A program made the position numbers and the translations under genes. The notes beneath the pieces are model-generated. The model ran no database searches and had not been told where the DNA came from. It saw only the letters and a program-made list of their open reading frames with translations. Below, in pieces: positions 1 to 7,940 of a DNA stretch of 20,387 bases; position 1 is the first letter of the stretch; every line of letters starts with the position of its first letter. The stretch covers positions 1 to 20,387 of the forward strand of contig CAJUCE010000053.1 of the NCBI GenBank assembly GCA_910584865.1, given 5' to 3'. The stretch is from an uncultured Acetatifactor sp. GTDB lineage: Bacteria > Bacillota > Clostridia > Lachnospirales > Lachnospiraceae.

Positions 1-52
1 GACTGTAAATCTGCTGCAAATTGCTTCGGTGGTTCGAATCCACCTCCATCCA
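1..52 (+). tRNA. tRNA-Tyr (GTA), 3' part only
   Basis: The window opens inside the anticodon arm: the loop reads CTGTAAA, giving anticodon GTA. It is followed by a long variable arm, as expected for class II tRNA-Tyr, a T arm with the GGTTCGAATCC core, and an acceptor strand ending in an encoded CCA at 50-52. The 5' half lies outside the window. tRNA-Leu and tRNA-Ser also have long variable arms, but the GTA anticodon settles the identity. Confidence 0.9.
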
Positions 53-79
53 TTTATCAAAATCAAATTAAATAAATAT

Positions 80-153
80 CGCGGGGTGGAGCAGTCTGGA
101 AGCTCGTCGGGCTCATAACCCGAAGGTCATAGGTTCAAATCCTATCCCCGCTA
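80..153 (+). tRNA. initiator tRNA-Met (CAT)
   Basis: The cloverleaf folds with acceptor CGCGGGG against CCCCGCT and anticodon loop CTCATAA. The anticodon stem has three consecutive G:C pairs (GGG/CCC) next to the loop, the hallmark of initiator tRNA. Position 1 does not pair with position 72, also an initiator trait, but the mismatch here is C1:U72 rather than the usual C1:A72. The bases after the discriminator A are CTA, so CCA is not encoded and must be added after transcription. Confidence 0.93.
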
Positions 154-243
154 CTAAGGAAATCTTACAAAATAGTTTTATTGGTTTCAGTTTATAGAGC
201 AGTATGATCTATTTCTGTATGATTCCTAAGACGTAAGTCAAAT

Positions 244-316
<73 letters not shown>

Positions 317-326
317 TTATTTTTTT

Positions 327-367
327 GCATTAAAAGGTATAAATTCACCTTTTAGTGCTATTTTTTT
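327..367 (+). terminator. Rho-independent terminator of the tRNA cluster
   Basis: A 12-bp stem, GCATTAAAAGGT (327-338) with ACCTTTTAGTGC (347-358), contains one G:U wobble and encloses an 8-nt loop. It is followed by TA and seven T residues. It separates the tRNA transcript from the L,D-transpeptidase gene. Confidence 0.85.
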
Positions 368-378
368 GGCTTAAAATA

Positions 379-387
379 TGTTATAAT
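379..387 (+). promoter_or_regulatory. extended -10 promoter of the L,D-transpeptidase gene
   Basis: TG at 379-380, one base, then a perfect TATAAT at 382-387: an extended -10 element about 43 bp before the ATG. No convincing TTGACA-like -35 lies 16-18 bp upstream, where there is only a T-rich stretch belonging to the preceding terminator. Extended -10 promoters tolerate this. Confidence 0.5.
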
Positions 388-429
388 TCTTTAGAATGTT
401 TCAAAACAAATCATTTTTGGAGTGAAGTT

Positions 430-2103
430 ATGAAAGATAGGCAGACAGACGAAATATTAGAAGGAGCCCCTGTTGAACCGGCAGAGGCGGAAGCAGTAAG
501 TGTAACGGGCGGTAATCGGAAAAGGAAGAAAAGATACGGCGTAATGATTCTTCTTTTTGTGCTGTTGCTTTTATTAGGAACAGTCGGGATTATATATTAC
601 AAGTCAGTAGTGTATTATCGAACACACTTTTTCCCAAACACATGGATGAACGGTATCGACTGCAGCAATCTGGAAGCGGCTGCTGTGACGGCGCTTTTGG
701 ATCAGGGGATTGAAGAATATATGCTGGAAGTTACCGGAAGAGAATGTAGGACAGGTGAGTCCGGCACCGTGCTTGGTACAATTGTTGCATCTGATATTGA
801 CTTGCAATATTCCGATACGGCAGAGCTTGTGGCCGGATATCTGGAGGAGCAGGATGAACTGTGGTGGATTCGGGCATATCTGGATAAAGAATATTCTTAT
901 TCCTGGGAAAAAAATGTGATTTTCGATAAAGAGATGCTGGAGAATACGGTTAAATCATGGGATGCCTGCAGGAAAGGGAGTATGAAAAAGGCTGAGGATG
1001 CCTATATCAGCGGATATTCTGAAACGCAGGGGATATACGAGATTGTTCCGGAGACAATCGGAACCGAGATGAATGTAGGCCAGGTGACAGAGTTAATTTC
1101 GGCGGCAGTAGGCGCCCAGGAAACGAAGCTGGATCTGGAGGAGGCGGGATGTTATTTAGAGGCTTCTGTCAAACAAGATGATAAAAAACTGACCAGTATT
1201 GTAGACAAGGTAAATAAGTGGCTTGGGACCAGGATTGTTTACGATTGGAATGGGACAGAGGTCATATTGGATTATCATACATTACATGAATGGATTTCCA
1301 TGGACAGTGGGAAGCCCATATTAGATGAAGAAAAAGTGGCTGAATTTGTGAAGGAACAGGCATCCGAGTATGACACATACGGCAGAAAGAAAAACTTTGT
1401 AACCACGCTGGGAGTTGAGCTCACTTTGTCCAGCCGCAATTACGGGTGGAAAACAGACCGTGAAGGAGAGACAAAGGAGCTGATTCAGCTGATCTATAAG
1501 GGAAGCACCGGGGAAAGGGAGCCGGCATACAGTATTACAGCCAGACAAAAGGGAAAAAATGATATCGGAAACTCTTATGTGGAGGCGGATTTAACCAATC
1601 AGCATCTGTATCTATACCAGGACGGCAATATTGTGGTGGAGACGGATTTTGTTTCGGGGACTATGGTGTCCACTTACGATTGCGTAACGCCGGAAGGCAT
1701 ATTCGGTCTGGCCTATAAGACAAAGAATGCTGTGCTGAAAGGAGCTACATATCGGACACCGGTTAGTTACTGGATGCCGTTTTACGGCAATTACGGTATG
1801 CATGATGCTAACTGGAGGGGATCATTCGGCGGGCAGATTTTCATAACAAACGGGTCGCACGGATGTATTAACCTTCCGCCGGATAAGGCAAAAGAAATTT
1901 ATGAATATGTTTCAGAAGGCTTTCCGGTAGTATGCTATTACTATCAGGGAGCACCCTACATCGGTCCGCCGGCAGTTCCGGAAGAGCCTACAGAGGGAGA
2001 CGGGGAGGAAGGCGGAGAAGAGGGCGGATGGGAAGAGCCGTCGGAACCGGAGTATATACCGGAAGAAGCGGCTCCGCCTGAAGAGCCGGTGCAGGAAGGA
2101 TAG
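430..2103 (+). CDS. membrane-anchored L,D-transpeptidase (YkuD domain)
   Basis: A 557-residue protein. The ATG at 430 is chosen over an upstream in-frame start at 355 because GGAGTGAA sits just before it and the promoter lies between the two. After a charged cytoplasmic tail rich in Lys/Arg comes one hydrophobic helix (about residues 37-57), so the enzyme should face the wall as a type II membrane protein. The middle resembles the putative peptidoglycan-binding region found with such enzymes. The C-terminal catalytic domain has the YkuD signature: His458 in GMHDANW, then SHGCINLP with catalytic Cys479. The family makes 3-3 crosslinks in peptidoglycan or attaches stem peptides. The last 45 or so residues are a Pro/Glu/Gly-rich acidic tail outside the catalytic fold. 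The family call is firm; the exact substrate is unknown. Confidence 0.9.
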   Translation: MKDRQTDEILEGAPVEPAEAEAVSVTGGNRKRKKRYGVMILLFVLLLLLGTVGIIYYKSVVYYRTHFFPNTWMNGIDCSNLEAAAVTALLDQGIEEYMLEVTGRECRTGESGTVLGTIVASDIDLQYSDTAELVAGYLEEQDELWWIRAYLDKEYSYSWEKNVIFDKEMLENTVKSWDACRKGSMKKAEDAYISGYSETQGIYEIVPETIGTEMNVGQVTELISAAVGAQETKLDLEEAGCYLEASVKQDDKKLTSIVDKVNKWLGTRIVYDWNGTEVILDYHTLHEWISMDSGKPILDEEKVAEFVKEQASEYDTYGRKKNFVTTLGVELTLSSRNYGWKTDREGETKELIQLIYKGSTGEREPAYSITARQKGKNDIGNSYVEADLTNQHLYLYQDGNIVVETDFVSGTMVSTYDCVTPEGIFGLAYKTKNAVLKGATYRTPVSYWMPFYGNYGMHDANWRGSFGGQIFITNGSHGCINLPPDKAKEIYEYVSEGFPVVCYYYQGAPYIGPPAVPEEPTEGDGEEGGEEGGWEEPSEPEYIPEEAAPPEEPVQEG

Positions 2104-2173
2104 AGGCGCTTATAATATTGCGTATATGTATGGCGGAAATAGAAATAACGAAAGGAAGGAACTGGGAGGGAAG

Positions 2174-2752
2174 ATGTCAGAACGTATGGCAAGACGCCGC
2201 TCAAGGCAGCAGGCGCGCAGATGGCAGAGGAAGCTGGAACGATTTCGGAATTTGCAGAGGCAGATTGAACAGAATGCTTCGGATATTTTACAGTCAGACA
2301 ATTTTCATTTGATGAGAGAACATATACAGCACGGAAATGTTACGGTCAATGCACATGTGCTGAATGTGGCCAGATACAGCATCCTGTTTAGTGAGGAGCT
2401 TCATATTCCCTGCAGCAAAAGGGAGCTGATCAGAGGAGCCCTGCTGCATGACTATTTCCTCTATGACTGGCATATACCGGATGCGGAGAATCCTCATAAG
2501 CTGCATGGATTTTATCATCCAGGCAAAGCATTGCAAAATGCGCTTAAGGAATACAAGCTGACAGAGCGTGAGAAGGATATCATAAAAAAGCATATGTGGC
2601 CATTGACGGTCATGCCGCCGGCATGCAGAGAGGCATGGATCGTCACCATGGCAGATAAGTGGTGCTCACTATTGGAGACATTGCATATGTATAGAGGGCA
2701 TGGCGTGCTTCTGCAGAAATTAAAGGATAACAGCGTTGGAACATTTGTATGA
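2174..2752 (+). CDS. HD-domain phosphohydrolase-like protein
   Basis: A 192-residue protein. The ATG at 2174 has GGGAGGG seven bases upstream; in-frame extension to 2126 is possible but lacks a ribosome site. The N-terminal 30 residues are very basic and Arg-rich. The metal-binding HD pattern is present: His61, the His92-Asp93 pair in ALLHDYFLYDWH, further His residues, and Asp161 in MADKW. HD proteins hydrolyse phosphate esters of nucleotides or signalling molecules; the substrate here cannot be read. Its last 17 bases overlap the start of the decarboxylase-like gene, which suggests translational coupling. Confidence 0.85.
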   Translation: MSERMARRRSRQQARRWQRKLERFRNLQRQIEQNASDILQSDNFHLMREHIQHGNVTVNAHVLNVARYSILFSEELHIPCSKRELIRGALLHDYFLYDWHIPDAENPHKLHGFYHPGKALQNALKEYKLTEREKDIIKKHMWPLTVMPPACREAWIVTMADKWCSLLETLHMYRGHGVLLQKLKDNSVGTFV

Positions 2753-4184
2753 GAAGCTGCTTCAAAATGCCCGGGGAGATATGTATCCCTATCACATGCC
2801 GGGGCATAAACGCCATGGCTGGGGAGAGCTTCCGGAAGAATTATATCGGATAGATATTACGGAGATAGAAGGGTTTGATAATCTGCATCAGCCGGGGGGA
2901 ATTCTGCAGACTTTGCAGAAAGCGGCATCGGAAATCTATGGTGCGGAGGAAACGTACTACCTGGTCAACGGAAGTACCTGCGGGATATTGAGTGCCGTCA
3001 GCTGCGCGCTTCCGTTTGCGGGACATATTCTCATGGCGAGAAATTGTCATAAATCAGCATATTACGCGGCGTATCTGAGACATTTGAAAATATCATATTT
3101 GTATCCGCAATTGCTGAAGGAATATGGTATACTGGAGGGGATAACTCCGGCTAAGGTGCAGGAGGCGATGGAGAGGGAGCCTGATATCGGGGCTGTGCTG
3201 GTGGTATCTCCTACTTACGAGGGGCGGATATCGGATGTGGCCGGGATTGCCCGGGTGGTTCACGGAAAGGGGATTCCCCTGATCGTGGATGAAGCCCATG
3301 GCGCACATCTGGGACTGGCGGAAGGCTTTCCGCAAAACAGCTGTCAGGCCGGAGCCGATCTGGTGATACACAGTGTCCATAAGACGCTTCCGGCATTGAC
3401 GCAGACAGCGCTGCTGCATGTGAACGGAGGACGGATTGACAGAGAAAGGCTGAGACGTTTTCTGCGTATTTACCAGACCAGCTCGCCATCCTATCCGCTG
3501 ATGGCAAGTATTGACAACGCTTTGCAATATGCGGCGCTGGAAGGCAGAGAAGCATTTAAACGTTTTCGGCTGCGGTATCAGAAAATGCTGGAGGCCCTGG
3601 CCGGGTGCAGCGTATTAAGGTTTCTGCCGCCGGAAGAAGCACAGGATGTCGGGAAATTACTCATTGGGGTGGGAGAGGCAGGAATAACGGGCAGGCAGCT
3701 CTATCAGATTTTGCTGGATCGGTATCATCTGCAGACGGAGATGGCGGCAGGACAATTTGTTTTGGCGATGTTTACCGTAAATGATACACAGGAGGCTTAT
3801 GAGCGAATGACTGCCGCTTTAGTGGAAATCGATGCCGGATTGGCGGCTGGACAGGTGGCAGATAAGCGCCGAATAGAGGCGCCTGCGTGCAGGGATGAAG
3901 TGCAGTGGGAATTGGCGCAGGAGTCCCTTGCGCTGGACCAGGCATGGGAGATGGAGACAGAATATGTGACATTGCAGGCCGGGGAGGGGAGATACGCGGG
4001 AGAATTTATCAATCTGTATCCTCCGGGAATTCCGGTGGCGGTGCCGGGAGAATGTCTGGATGGAAAAACATGCCATTATATTTTGCAATGTGTGAGGCAG
4101 GGGCTGACTGTACAGGGGATTCATATAGAGGAAAGCAGCGATGCCCTTGAGAGAAGAATTACATTCAAGGTGTTAAAGCTTTAG
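2736..4184 (+). CDS. Orn/Lys/Arg decarboxylase-type PLP enzyme (YaaO/SpeA-like)
   Basis: A 482-residue fold-type I PLP enzyme. The start is a TTG at 2736 preceded by AAAGGA at 8-nt spacing; the nearby ATG is out of frame. The N-terminus carries the MYPYHMPGHKR motif typical of this family. DEAHGAH (about residues 185-191) supplies the cofactor-ring Asp and His, and SVHKTLPALTQ holds the Schiff-base Lys216. The family decarboxylates arginine, lysine or ornithine to polyamines, and the substrate is not determined by these motifs. At 482 residues it matches the short Firmicutes form rather than the roughly 700-residue inducible enterobacterial enzymes. In Bacillus subtilis the homologue YaaO sits at the same end of the tmk-yaaQ-yaaR-holB cluster, which supports orthology. 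Confidence 0.88.
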   Translation: MEHLYEKLLQNARGDMYPYHMPGHKRHGWGELPEELYRIDITEIEGFDNLHQPGGILQTLQKAASEIYGAEETYYLVNGSTCGILSAVSCALPFAGHILMARNCHKSAYYAAYLRHLKISYLYPQLLKEYGILEGITPAKVQEAMEREPDIGAVLVVSPTYEGRISDVAGIARVVHGKGIPLIVDEAHGAHLGLAEGFPQNSCQAGADLVIHSVHKTLPALTQTALLHVNGGRIDRERLRRFLRIYQTSSPSYPLMASIDNALQYAALEGREAFKRFRLRYQKMLEALAGCSVLRFLPPEEAQDVGKLLIGVGEAGITGRQLYQILLDRYHLQTEMAAGQFVLAMFTVNDTQEAYERMTAALVEIDAGLAAGQVADKRRIEAPACRDEVQWELAQESLALDQAWEMETEYVTLQAGEGRYAGEFINLYPPGIPVAVPGECLDGKTCHYILQCVRQGLTVQGIHIEESSDALERRITFKVLKL

Positions 4185-4214
4185 AAAGAAAATAACAGGA
4201 AAGTTGGAAATGGT

Positions 4215-5630
4215 ATGAGAAAGACGAAGATTATCTGTACGATTGGTCCTGCAAGCGATACTGTAGAGAGGCTGAGAGAGCTGATGCAGGCCGGCATGAA
4301 TGTGGCCAGGTTTAATTTCTCCCATGGTACTCATGAGGAGCAGAAGGTGAAATGCGAGAAAGTAAGGCAGGCGGCCGGGGAGCTGGGACTTTCAATTGCC
4401 ACAATGATGGATACCAAAGGGCCGGAAATTCGTTTGAGAGATTTTGAAGGCGGCCGGGCCGAGCTGGTGGAAGGACAACAATTTGTCCTTACCACGGAGG
4501 AGATCCTGGGGACGGCACAGAGAGCGGCAATTTCCTATAAAAATCTCAAAGATGACATAGAAGAAGGGACTACTATTTTAATTGACGATGGCCTGATTGA
4601 GATGACTGTGGAGGAGATACGGGGTGAGGAGATTGTCTGCCGTGTGGTAAACGGAGGATTTGTGTCTAATCACAAGGGGGTCAATGTGCCGGGGGCTGTA
4701 TTGTCCATGCCCTATATCAGCGAGGCGGATCGGAGCGACATCCTCTTTGGCATTGAGATGGGATATGAGCTTTTGGCGGCATCCTTTGTCAGATGCAGAC
4801 AGGATATCCTGGAGATTCGCAGTATTCTGGAAGAGCATGGCAGTGATATGAAAGTGATTGCCAAGATAGAGAATATGCAGGGGATTCAGAATCTGGAAGA
4901 AATTTTGGACGTGTCTGACGGCATTATGGTGGCAAGAGGAGATATGGGAGTGGAAATTCCGTTAGAAGAAGTTCCCGTATTGCAGAAAAAGATGATTCAG
5001 ATGGCAAATGCCCGGGGCAAGCATGTGATTACCGCTACTCAGATGCTGGAATCCATGATTAAAAATCCCAGACCCACCAGGGCGGAAGCTACGGATATTG
5101 CCAATGCCATTTACGATGGAACGACGGCCATCATGCTGTCGGGAGAGAGTGCTGCAGGGAAATATCCGGTAGAAGCGGTGAAAACGATGGCCCGGATCGC
5201 GGAAGGGGCAGAGCAGGATATCGATTACGGTTCCCGGATGAAGCCGGGAGAGCGGGAAGGAGAAGCCGATATTACGACGGCCATCGCCTATGCTACCTGT
5301 ACGGCTGCAAGAGATCTGCATGCGGCTGCCATTATTACGGTAACGCTGTCCGGTTTTACCGCGGAGGCGATTTCCAGATTCAAGCCGGAGAGCCTCATTG
5401 TGGGCTGTACCGTGCGGGAAAGGGTGAGCAGGCAGCTGAATCTGTTATGGGGCGTAAGTCCCCTGATGATCAGGGAGGCAGATACCACAGAGGAACTGTT
5501 TGCAGATGCTGTGTCGGAGGCAAAAAAGGCCGGGTATGTAAAGCCGGGAGATGTGGTGGTGATTACGGCAGGGGTTCCGCTGGGAACTGTCGGCACGACG
5601 AATATGATCCATGTGATCGAGGTAGATTGA
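4215..5630 (+). CDS. pyk: pyruvate kinase
   Basis: A 471-residue protein that transfers phosphate from phosphoenolpyruvate to ADP, the last step of glycolysis. Family motifs appear in order: KIICTIGPAS at the N-terminus, MNVARFNFSHG, MMDTKGPEIR, the Mg/substrate segment VIAKIENMQG followed by DGIMVARGDMGVE, then TATQMLESMI and IMLSGESAAGKYP. The C-terminal allosteric domain is complete. The extra PEP-utilizer-like domain found at the end of Bacillus pyruvate kinase is absent. The ribosome site is modest (AGGAAAG). It lies 30 bp after the decarboxylase-like gene and 3 bp before the kinase gene downstream, so it is probably co-transcribed. Confidence 0.97.
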   Translation: MRKTKIICTIGPASDTVERLRELMQAGMNVARFNFSHGTHEEQKVKCEKVRQAAGELGLSIATMMDTKGPEIRLRDFEGGRAELVEGQQFVLTTEEILGTAQRAAISYKNLKDDIEEGTTILIDDGLIEMTVEEIRGEEIVCRVVNGGFVSNHKGVNVPGAVLSMPYISEADRSDILFGIEMGYELLAASFVRCRQDILEIRSILEEHGSDMKVIAKIENMQGIQNLEEILDVSDGIMVARGDMGVEIPLEEVPVLQKKMIQMANARGKHVITATQMLESMIKNPRPTRAEATDIANAIYDGTTAIMLSGESAAGKYPVEAVKTMARIAEGAEQDIDYGSRMKPGEREGEADITTAIAYATCTAARDLHAAAIITVTLSGFTAEAISRFKPESLIVGCTVRERVSRQLNLLWGVSPLMIREADTTEELFADAVSEAKKAGYVKPGDVVVITAGVPLGTVGTTNMIHVIEVD

Positions 5631-5633
5631 CAG

Positions 5634-6236
5634 ATGAGCAGGATAATATGCCTTATGGGGAAGAGTGCTGCCGGAAAGGATACGGTTTTCAAAGCACTGA
5701 TGAAGGATCGGGAACTGGGGCTGCAAAATGTCATTCCCTATACCACCAGACCCATCCGTGAGGGAGAGAGAAACGGAGTGGAGTATTTCTTTACAGACGA
5801 AGCGGGGTTTCAAAAGTGGAAGGAACAGGGCAGGATTATTGAAGAACGGATGTATCATACACGGCAGGGATTGTGGCGTTATTTTACAGCAGACGACGAT
5901 CAGCTGGGGGACGGCAGCCGGAATTATCTGATCATAGGTACGCTGGAAGCTTATGGGAAGCTACAGGCTTATTTTGGCAGAGACAGGCTGCTTCCTGTTA
6001 TGATAGAATTAGAAGATGGGGTCAGGCTTCGGCGGGCATTGGAGCGGGAGCTGGACCAGGAACATCCGCAATATGAGGAAATGTGCCGAAGATTTCTGGC
6101 GGACTGTGAGGACTTTTCCGAAGATAAGATCAGAGAGGCAGGTATTTCCAGACGTTTTCCAAATAACGATCTGGAGGAATGTCTGTGCGCAATTCGGAGT
6201 TATATTATAAATGAGATCCGGACGGATGGAAAATGA
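5634..6236 (+). CDS. guanylate-kinase-like P-loop nucleotide kinase (divergent)
   Basis: A 200-residue protein. The P-loop is GKSAAGKDT (residues 9-17). The GMP-binding region looks like guanylate kinase: PYTTRPIREGERNGVEYFF matches the TTR-P-R-GE--G--Y-F pattern. The next part departs from housekeeping Gmk: the usual GNYYGT-type segment is replaced by MYHTRQGLWRYF, and the LEID-QG stretch is not recognisable. It starts 3 bp after pyruvate kinase and precedes yaaR and holB, the place where B. subtilis has thymidylate kinase (tmk). A nucleoside-monophosphate kinase is likely; true guanylate kinase activity is uncertain, and it may be a paralogue of a separate gmk. Confidence 0.72.
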   Translation: MSRIICLMGKSAAGKDTVFKALMKDRELGLQNVIPYTTRPIREGERNGVEYFFTDEAGFQKWKEQGRIIEERMYHTRQGLWRYFTADDDQLGDGSRNYLIIGTLEAYGKLQAYFGRDRLLPVMIELEDGVRLRRALERELDQEHPQYEEMCRRFLADCEDFSEDKIREAGISRRFPNNDLEECLCAIRSYIINEIRTDGK

Positions 6237-6272
6237 CGGCAGGGGAGCACTGGAGGGAAAGAAGGACGGCAT

Positions 6273-6713
6273 ATGGAAATTAAAGTAGGGCAGGTAAGTC
6301 AGAGTACTCCGGTGGAACCGGTGCAGAGTACGCAGCCGACAGACGGCAGTTTTAAATTCATGCTGGCCAGCCATGTGGAGGGCGCGGAATTACAGGCAAG
6401 GCTGCAGATTCTAATGGAAGAGATCACTATGCAGGGAGACCGTCTCTACAAGCGCCGGGATGTAAGGGATATGTGGCATTATCGGAGATTAGTGAAGGAT
6501 TTCATGAATGAAGTGGTTACACATTCTCACGCTTTCTCCAGGGAAAATTTTCTGGACAGACGGGGGCGGCACAGGGTGTACGGCATTATCCGGCTGATCG
6601 ATGAGAACCTGGATCAGCTGGCGCAGGAGCTGATGAAGGATGAACAGGACAATCTGGCAATTTTAAATACCATCGGGGAGATTCGGGGATTGCTGCTGGA
6701 TATATTTACATAG
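6273..6713 (+). CDS. yaaR: YaaR/DUF327 family protein
   Basis: A 146-residue, mainly helical, charged protein with no signal or membrane segment. The core around GDRLYKRRDVRDMWHYRRLV and the later ENFLDRRGRHRVY match my memory of the DUF327 family (B. subtilis YaaR). The biochemical function is unknown. A GAAGGA ribosome site lies nine bases upstream of the ATG. Its place directly before holB is the conserved Firmicutes order and is the strongest support for the call. Confidence 0.82.
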   Translation: MEIKVGQVSQSTPVEPVQSTQPTDGSFKFMLASHVEGAELQARLQILMEEITMQGDRLYKRRDVRDMWHYRRLVKDFMNEVVTHSHAFSRENFLDRRGRHRVYGIIRLIDENLDQLAQELMKDEQDNLAILNTIGEIRGLLLDIFT

Positions 6714-6765
6714 CGAAGCAAAAGGATTGTATTGATGACATTTACTACAGGAAGAGGGGGCTGTC

Positions 6766-7788
6766 ATGGCAGGATTTCAGGACATTATAGGGCAGGAGCA
6801 GATTAAGGAGCATTTACGCAATGCGCTTTCTTCGGGAAAGGTGTCACATGCGTATATCATCAACGGGGAGAAATCCTCCGGAAAGGAATTTATTGCCAAA
6901 GTATTTTCCATGGCGCTGCAGTGTGAAAAGGACGGAGAAAAGCCCTGCCAGGAATGCGCCTCCTGCAAAAAGGCACTGTCCGGCAATCATCCGGATATTA
7001 TTCATGTGACACATGAAAAGCCCAATACGATCAGCGTGGATGATATTCGGACACAAGTAAATGCCACTGTGGCGATCAAGCCTTACGGTGCCGGGAGAAA
7101 GGTATATATCGTGGGAGAGGCGGAGAAAATGAATGTTGCGGCACAAAACGCTCTGCTGAAGACGTTGGAGGAGCCGCCGGAATATGTGGTGATTCTGTTG
7201 CTGACTTCCAATGTGAGCGCGCTGCTGCCCACCATTGTCAGCAGGAGTGTGGTGCTGAATATGAAGCCGGTGTCGGATGATGCAGTGAAGGACTATCTGT
7301 GCAGGCAATTGCAGATACCGGACTATCAGGCAGAGGTTTGCGCCGCATTTGCCAGAGGAAATATCGGGAAGGCCAAGACGCTGGCATCCAGTGAAGACTT
7401 TGAGAAAATCAAGGCGGAGGCATTGTCTTTGCTGAAATACATACAGGATATGGATTTTGCTGAAATCGTTGCGGCGGTGAAGAAAATAACGGAATACAAA
7501 TTGGAGATAAACGACTACTTGGATATCTGCGCGATCTGGTATCGGGACGCTCTTTTGTTCAAGGCGACAAATGATGTAAATCACCTGATTTTCAGGGAAG
7601 AGCTGCAGGCATTGCGCAGAACAGCGCAGAGAAGCAGTTACGAGGGAATCGAGAACATTATAGCCGCACTGGATACTGCCAAGAAGCGCCTGGATTCCAA
7701 TGTCAATTTTGAGCTAGTGATGGAGCTTTTGATGCTGACGATTCAGGAAAACAGCGGCGGAGAGAAGTGCGGCCGCCCGAACCTGTGA
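6766..7788 (+). CDS. holB: DNA polymerase III delta' subunit
   Basis: A 340-residue clamp-loader ATPase-fold subunit that, with delta and tau/gamma, opens the sliding clamp at the replication fork. It shows FQDIIGQEQIKEHL at the N-terminus, a Walker A-like GEKSSGKE (34-41), and a zinc-binding cluster (Cys53, then Cys61, Cys64 and Cys67 in CQECASC). NALLKTLEEPP follows, with its conserved position in clamp-loader proteins. The length is typical. AGAGGGGG lies a few bases before the ATG. The yaaR-holB-ricT neighbourhood is the conserved Firmicutes arrangement. Confidence 0.95.
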   Translation: MAGFQDIIGQEQIKEHLRNALSSGKVSHAYIINGEKSSGKEFIAKVFSMALQCEKDGEKPCQECASCKKALSGNHPDIIHVTHEKPNTISVDDIRTQVNATVAIKPYGAGRKVYIVGEAEKMNVAAQNALLKTLEEPPEYVVILLLTSNVSALLPTIVSRSVVLNMKPVSDDAVKDYLCRQLQIPDYQAEVCAAFARGNIGKAKTLASSEDFEKIKAEALSLLKYIQDMDFAEIVAAVKKITEYKLEINDYLDICAIWYRDALLFKATNDVNHLIFREELQALRRTAQRSSYEGIENIIAALDTAKKRLDSNVNFELVMELLMLTIQENSGGEKCGRPNL

Positions 7789-7844
7789 TGATCGGCATAA
7801 TTCCATTATTAACTATGGTTTTTTGCAGAAGGATGTGTTAAAAT

Positions 7845-7883
7845 AACAGCTGATAGTACGAAAGTTCTGTCAGCTGTTGTTTT
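7845..7883 (+). terminator. hairpin with GAAA tetraloop between holB and ricT
   Basis: AACAGCTGA (7845-7853) pairs perfectly with TCAGCTGTT (7870-7878). The inner part, TAGTAC/GTTCTG, continues the helix with one mismatch and one wobble and closes on a GAAA loop. GTTTTG follows, a short U tract, so this may be a weak terminator or a processing or regulatory stem inside a longer transcript. The helix is clear; its function is inferred. Confidence 0.5.
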
Positions 7884-7940
7884 GTCCCGTAAAAAACAGA
7901 GGCGGGCGGGGCAGGCAAAGGATATTAGTGAGGTGGATAG

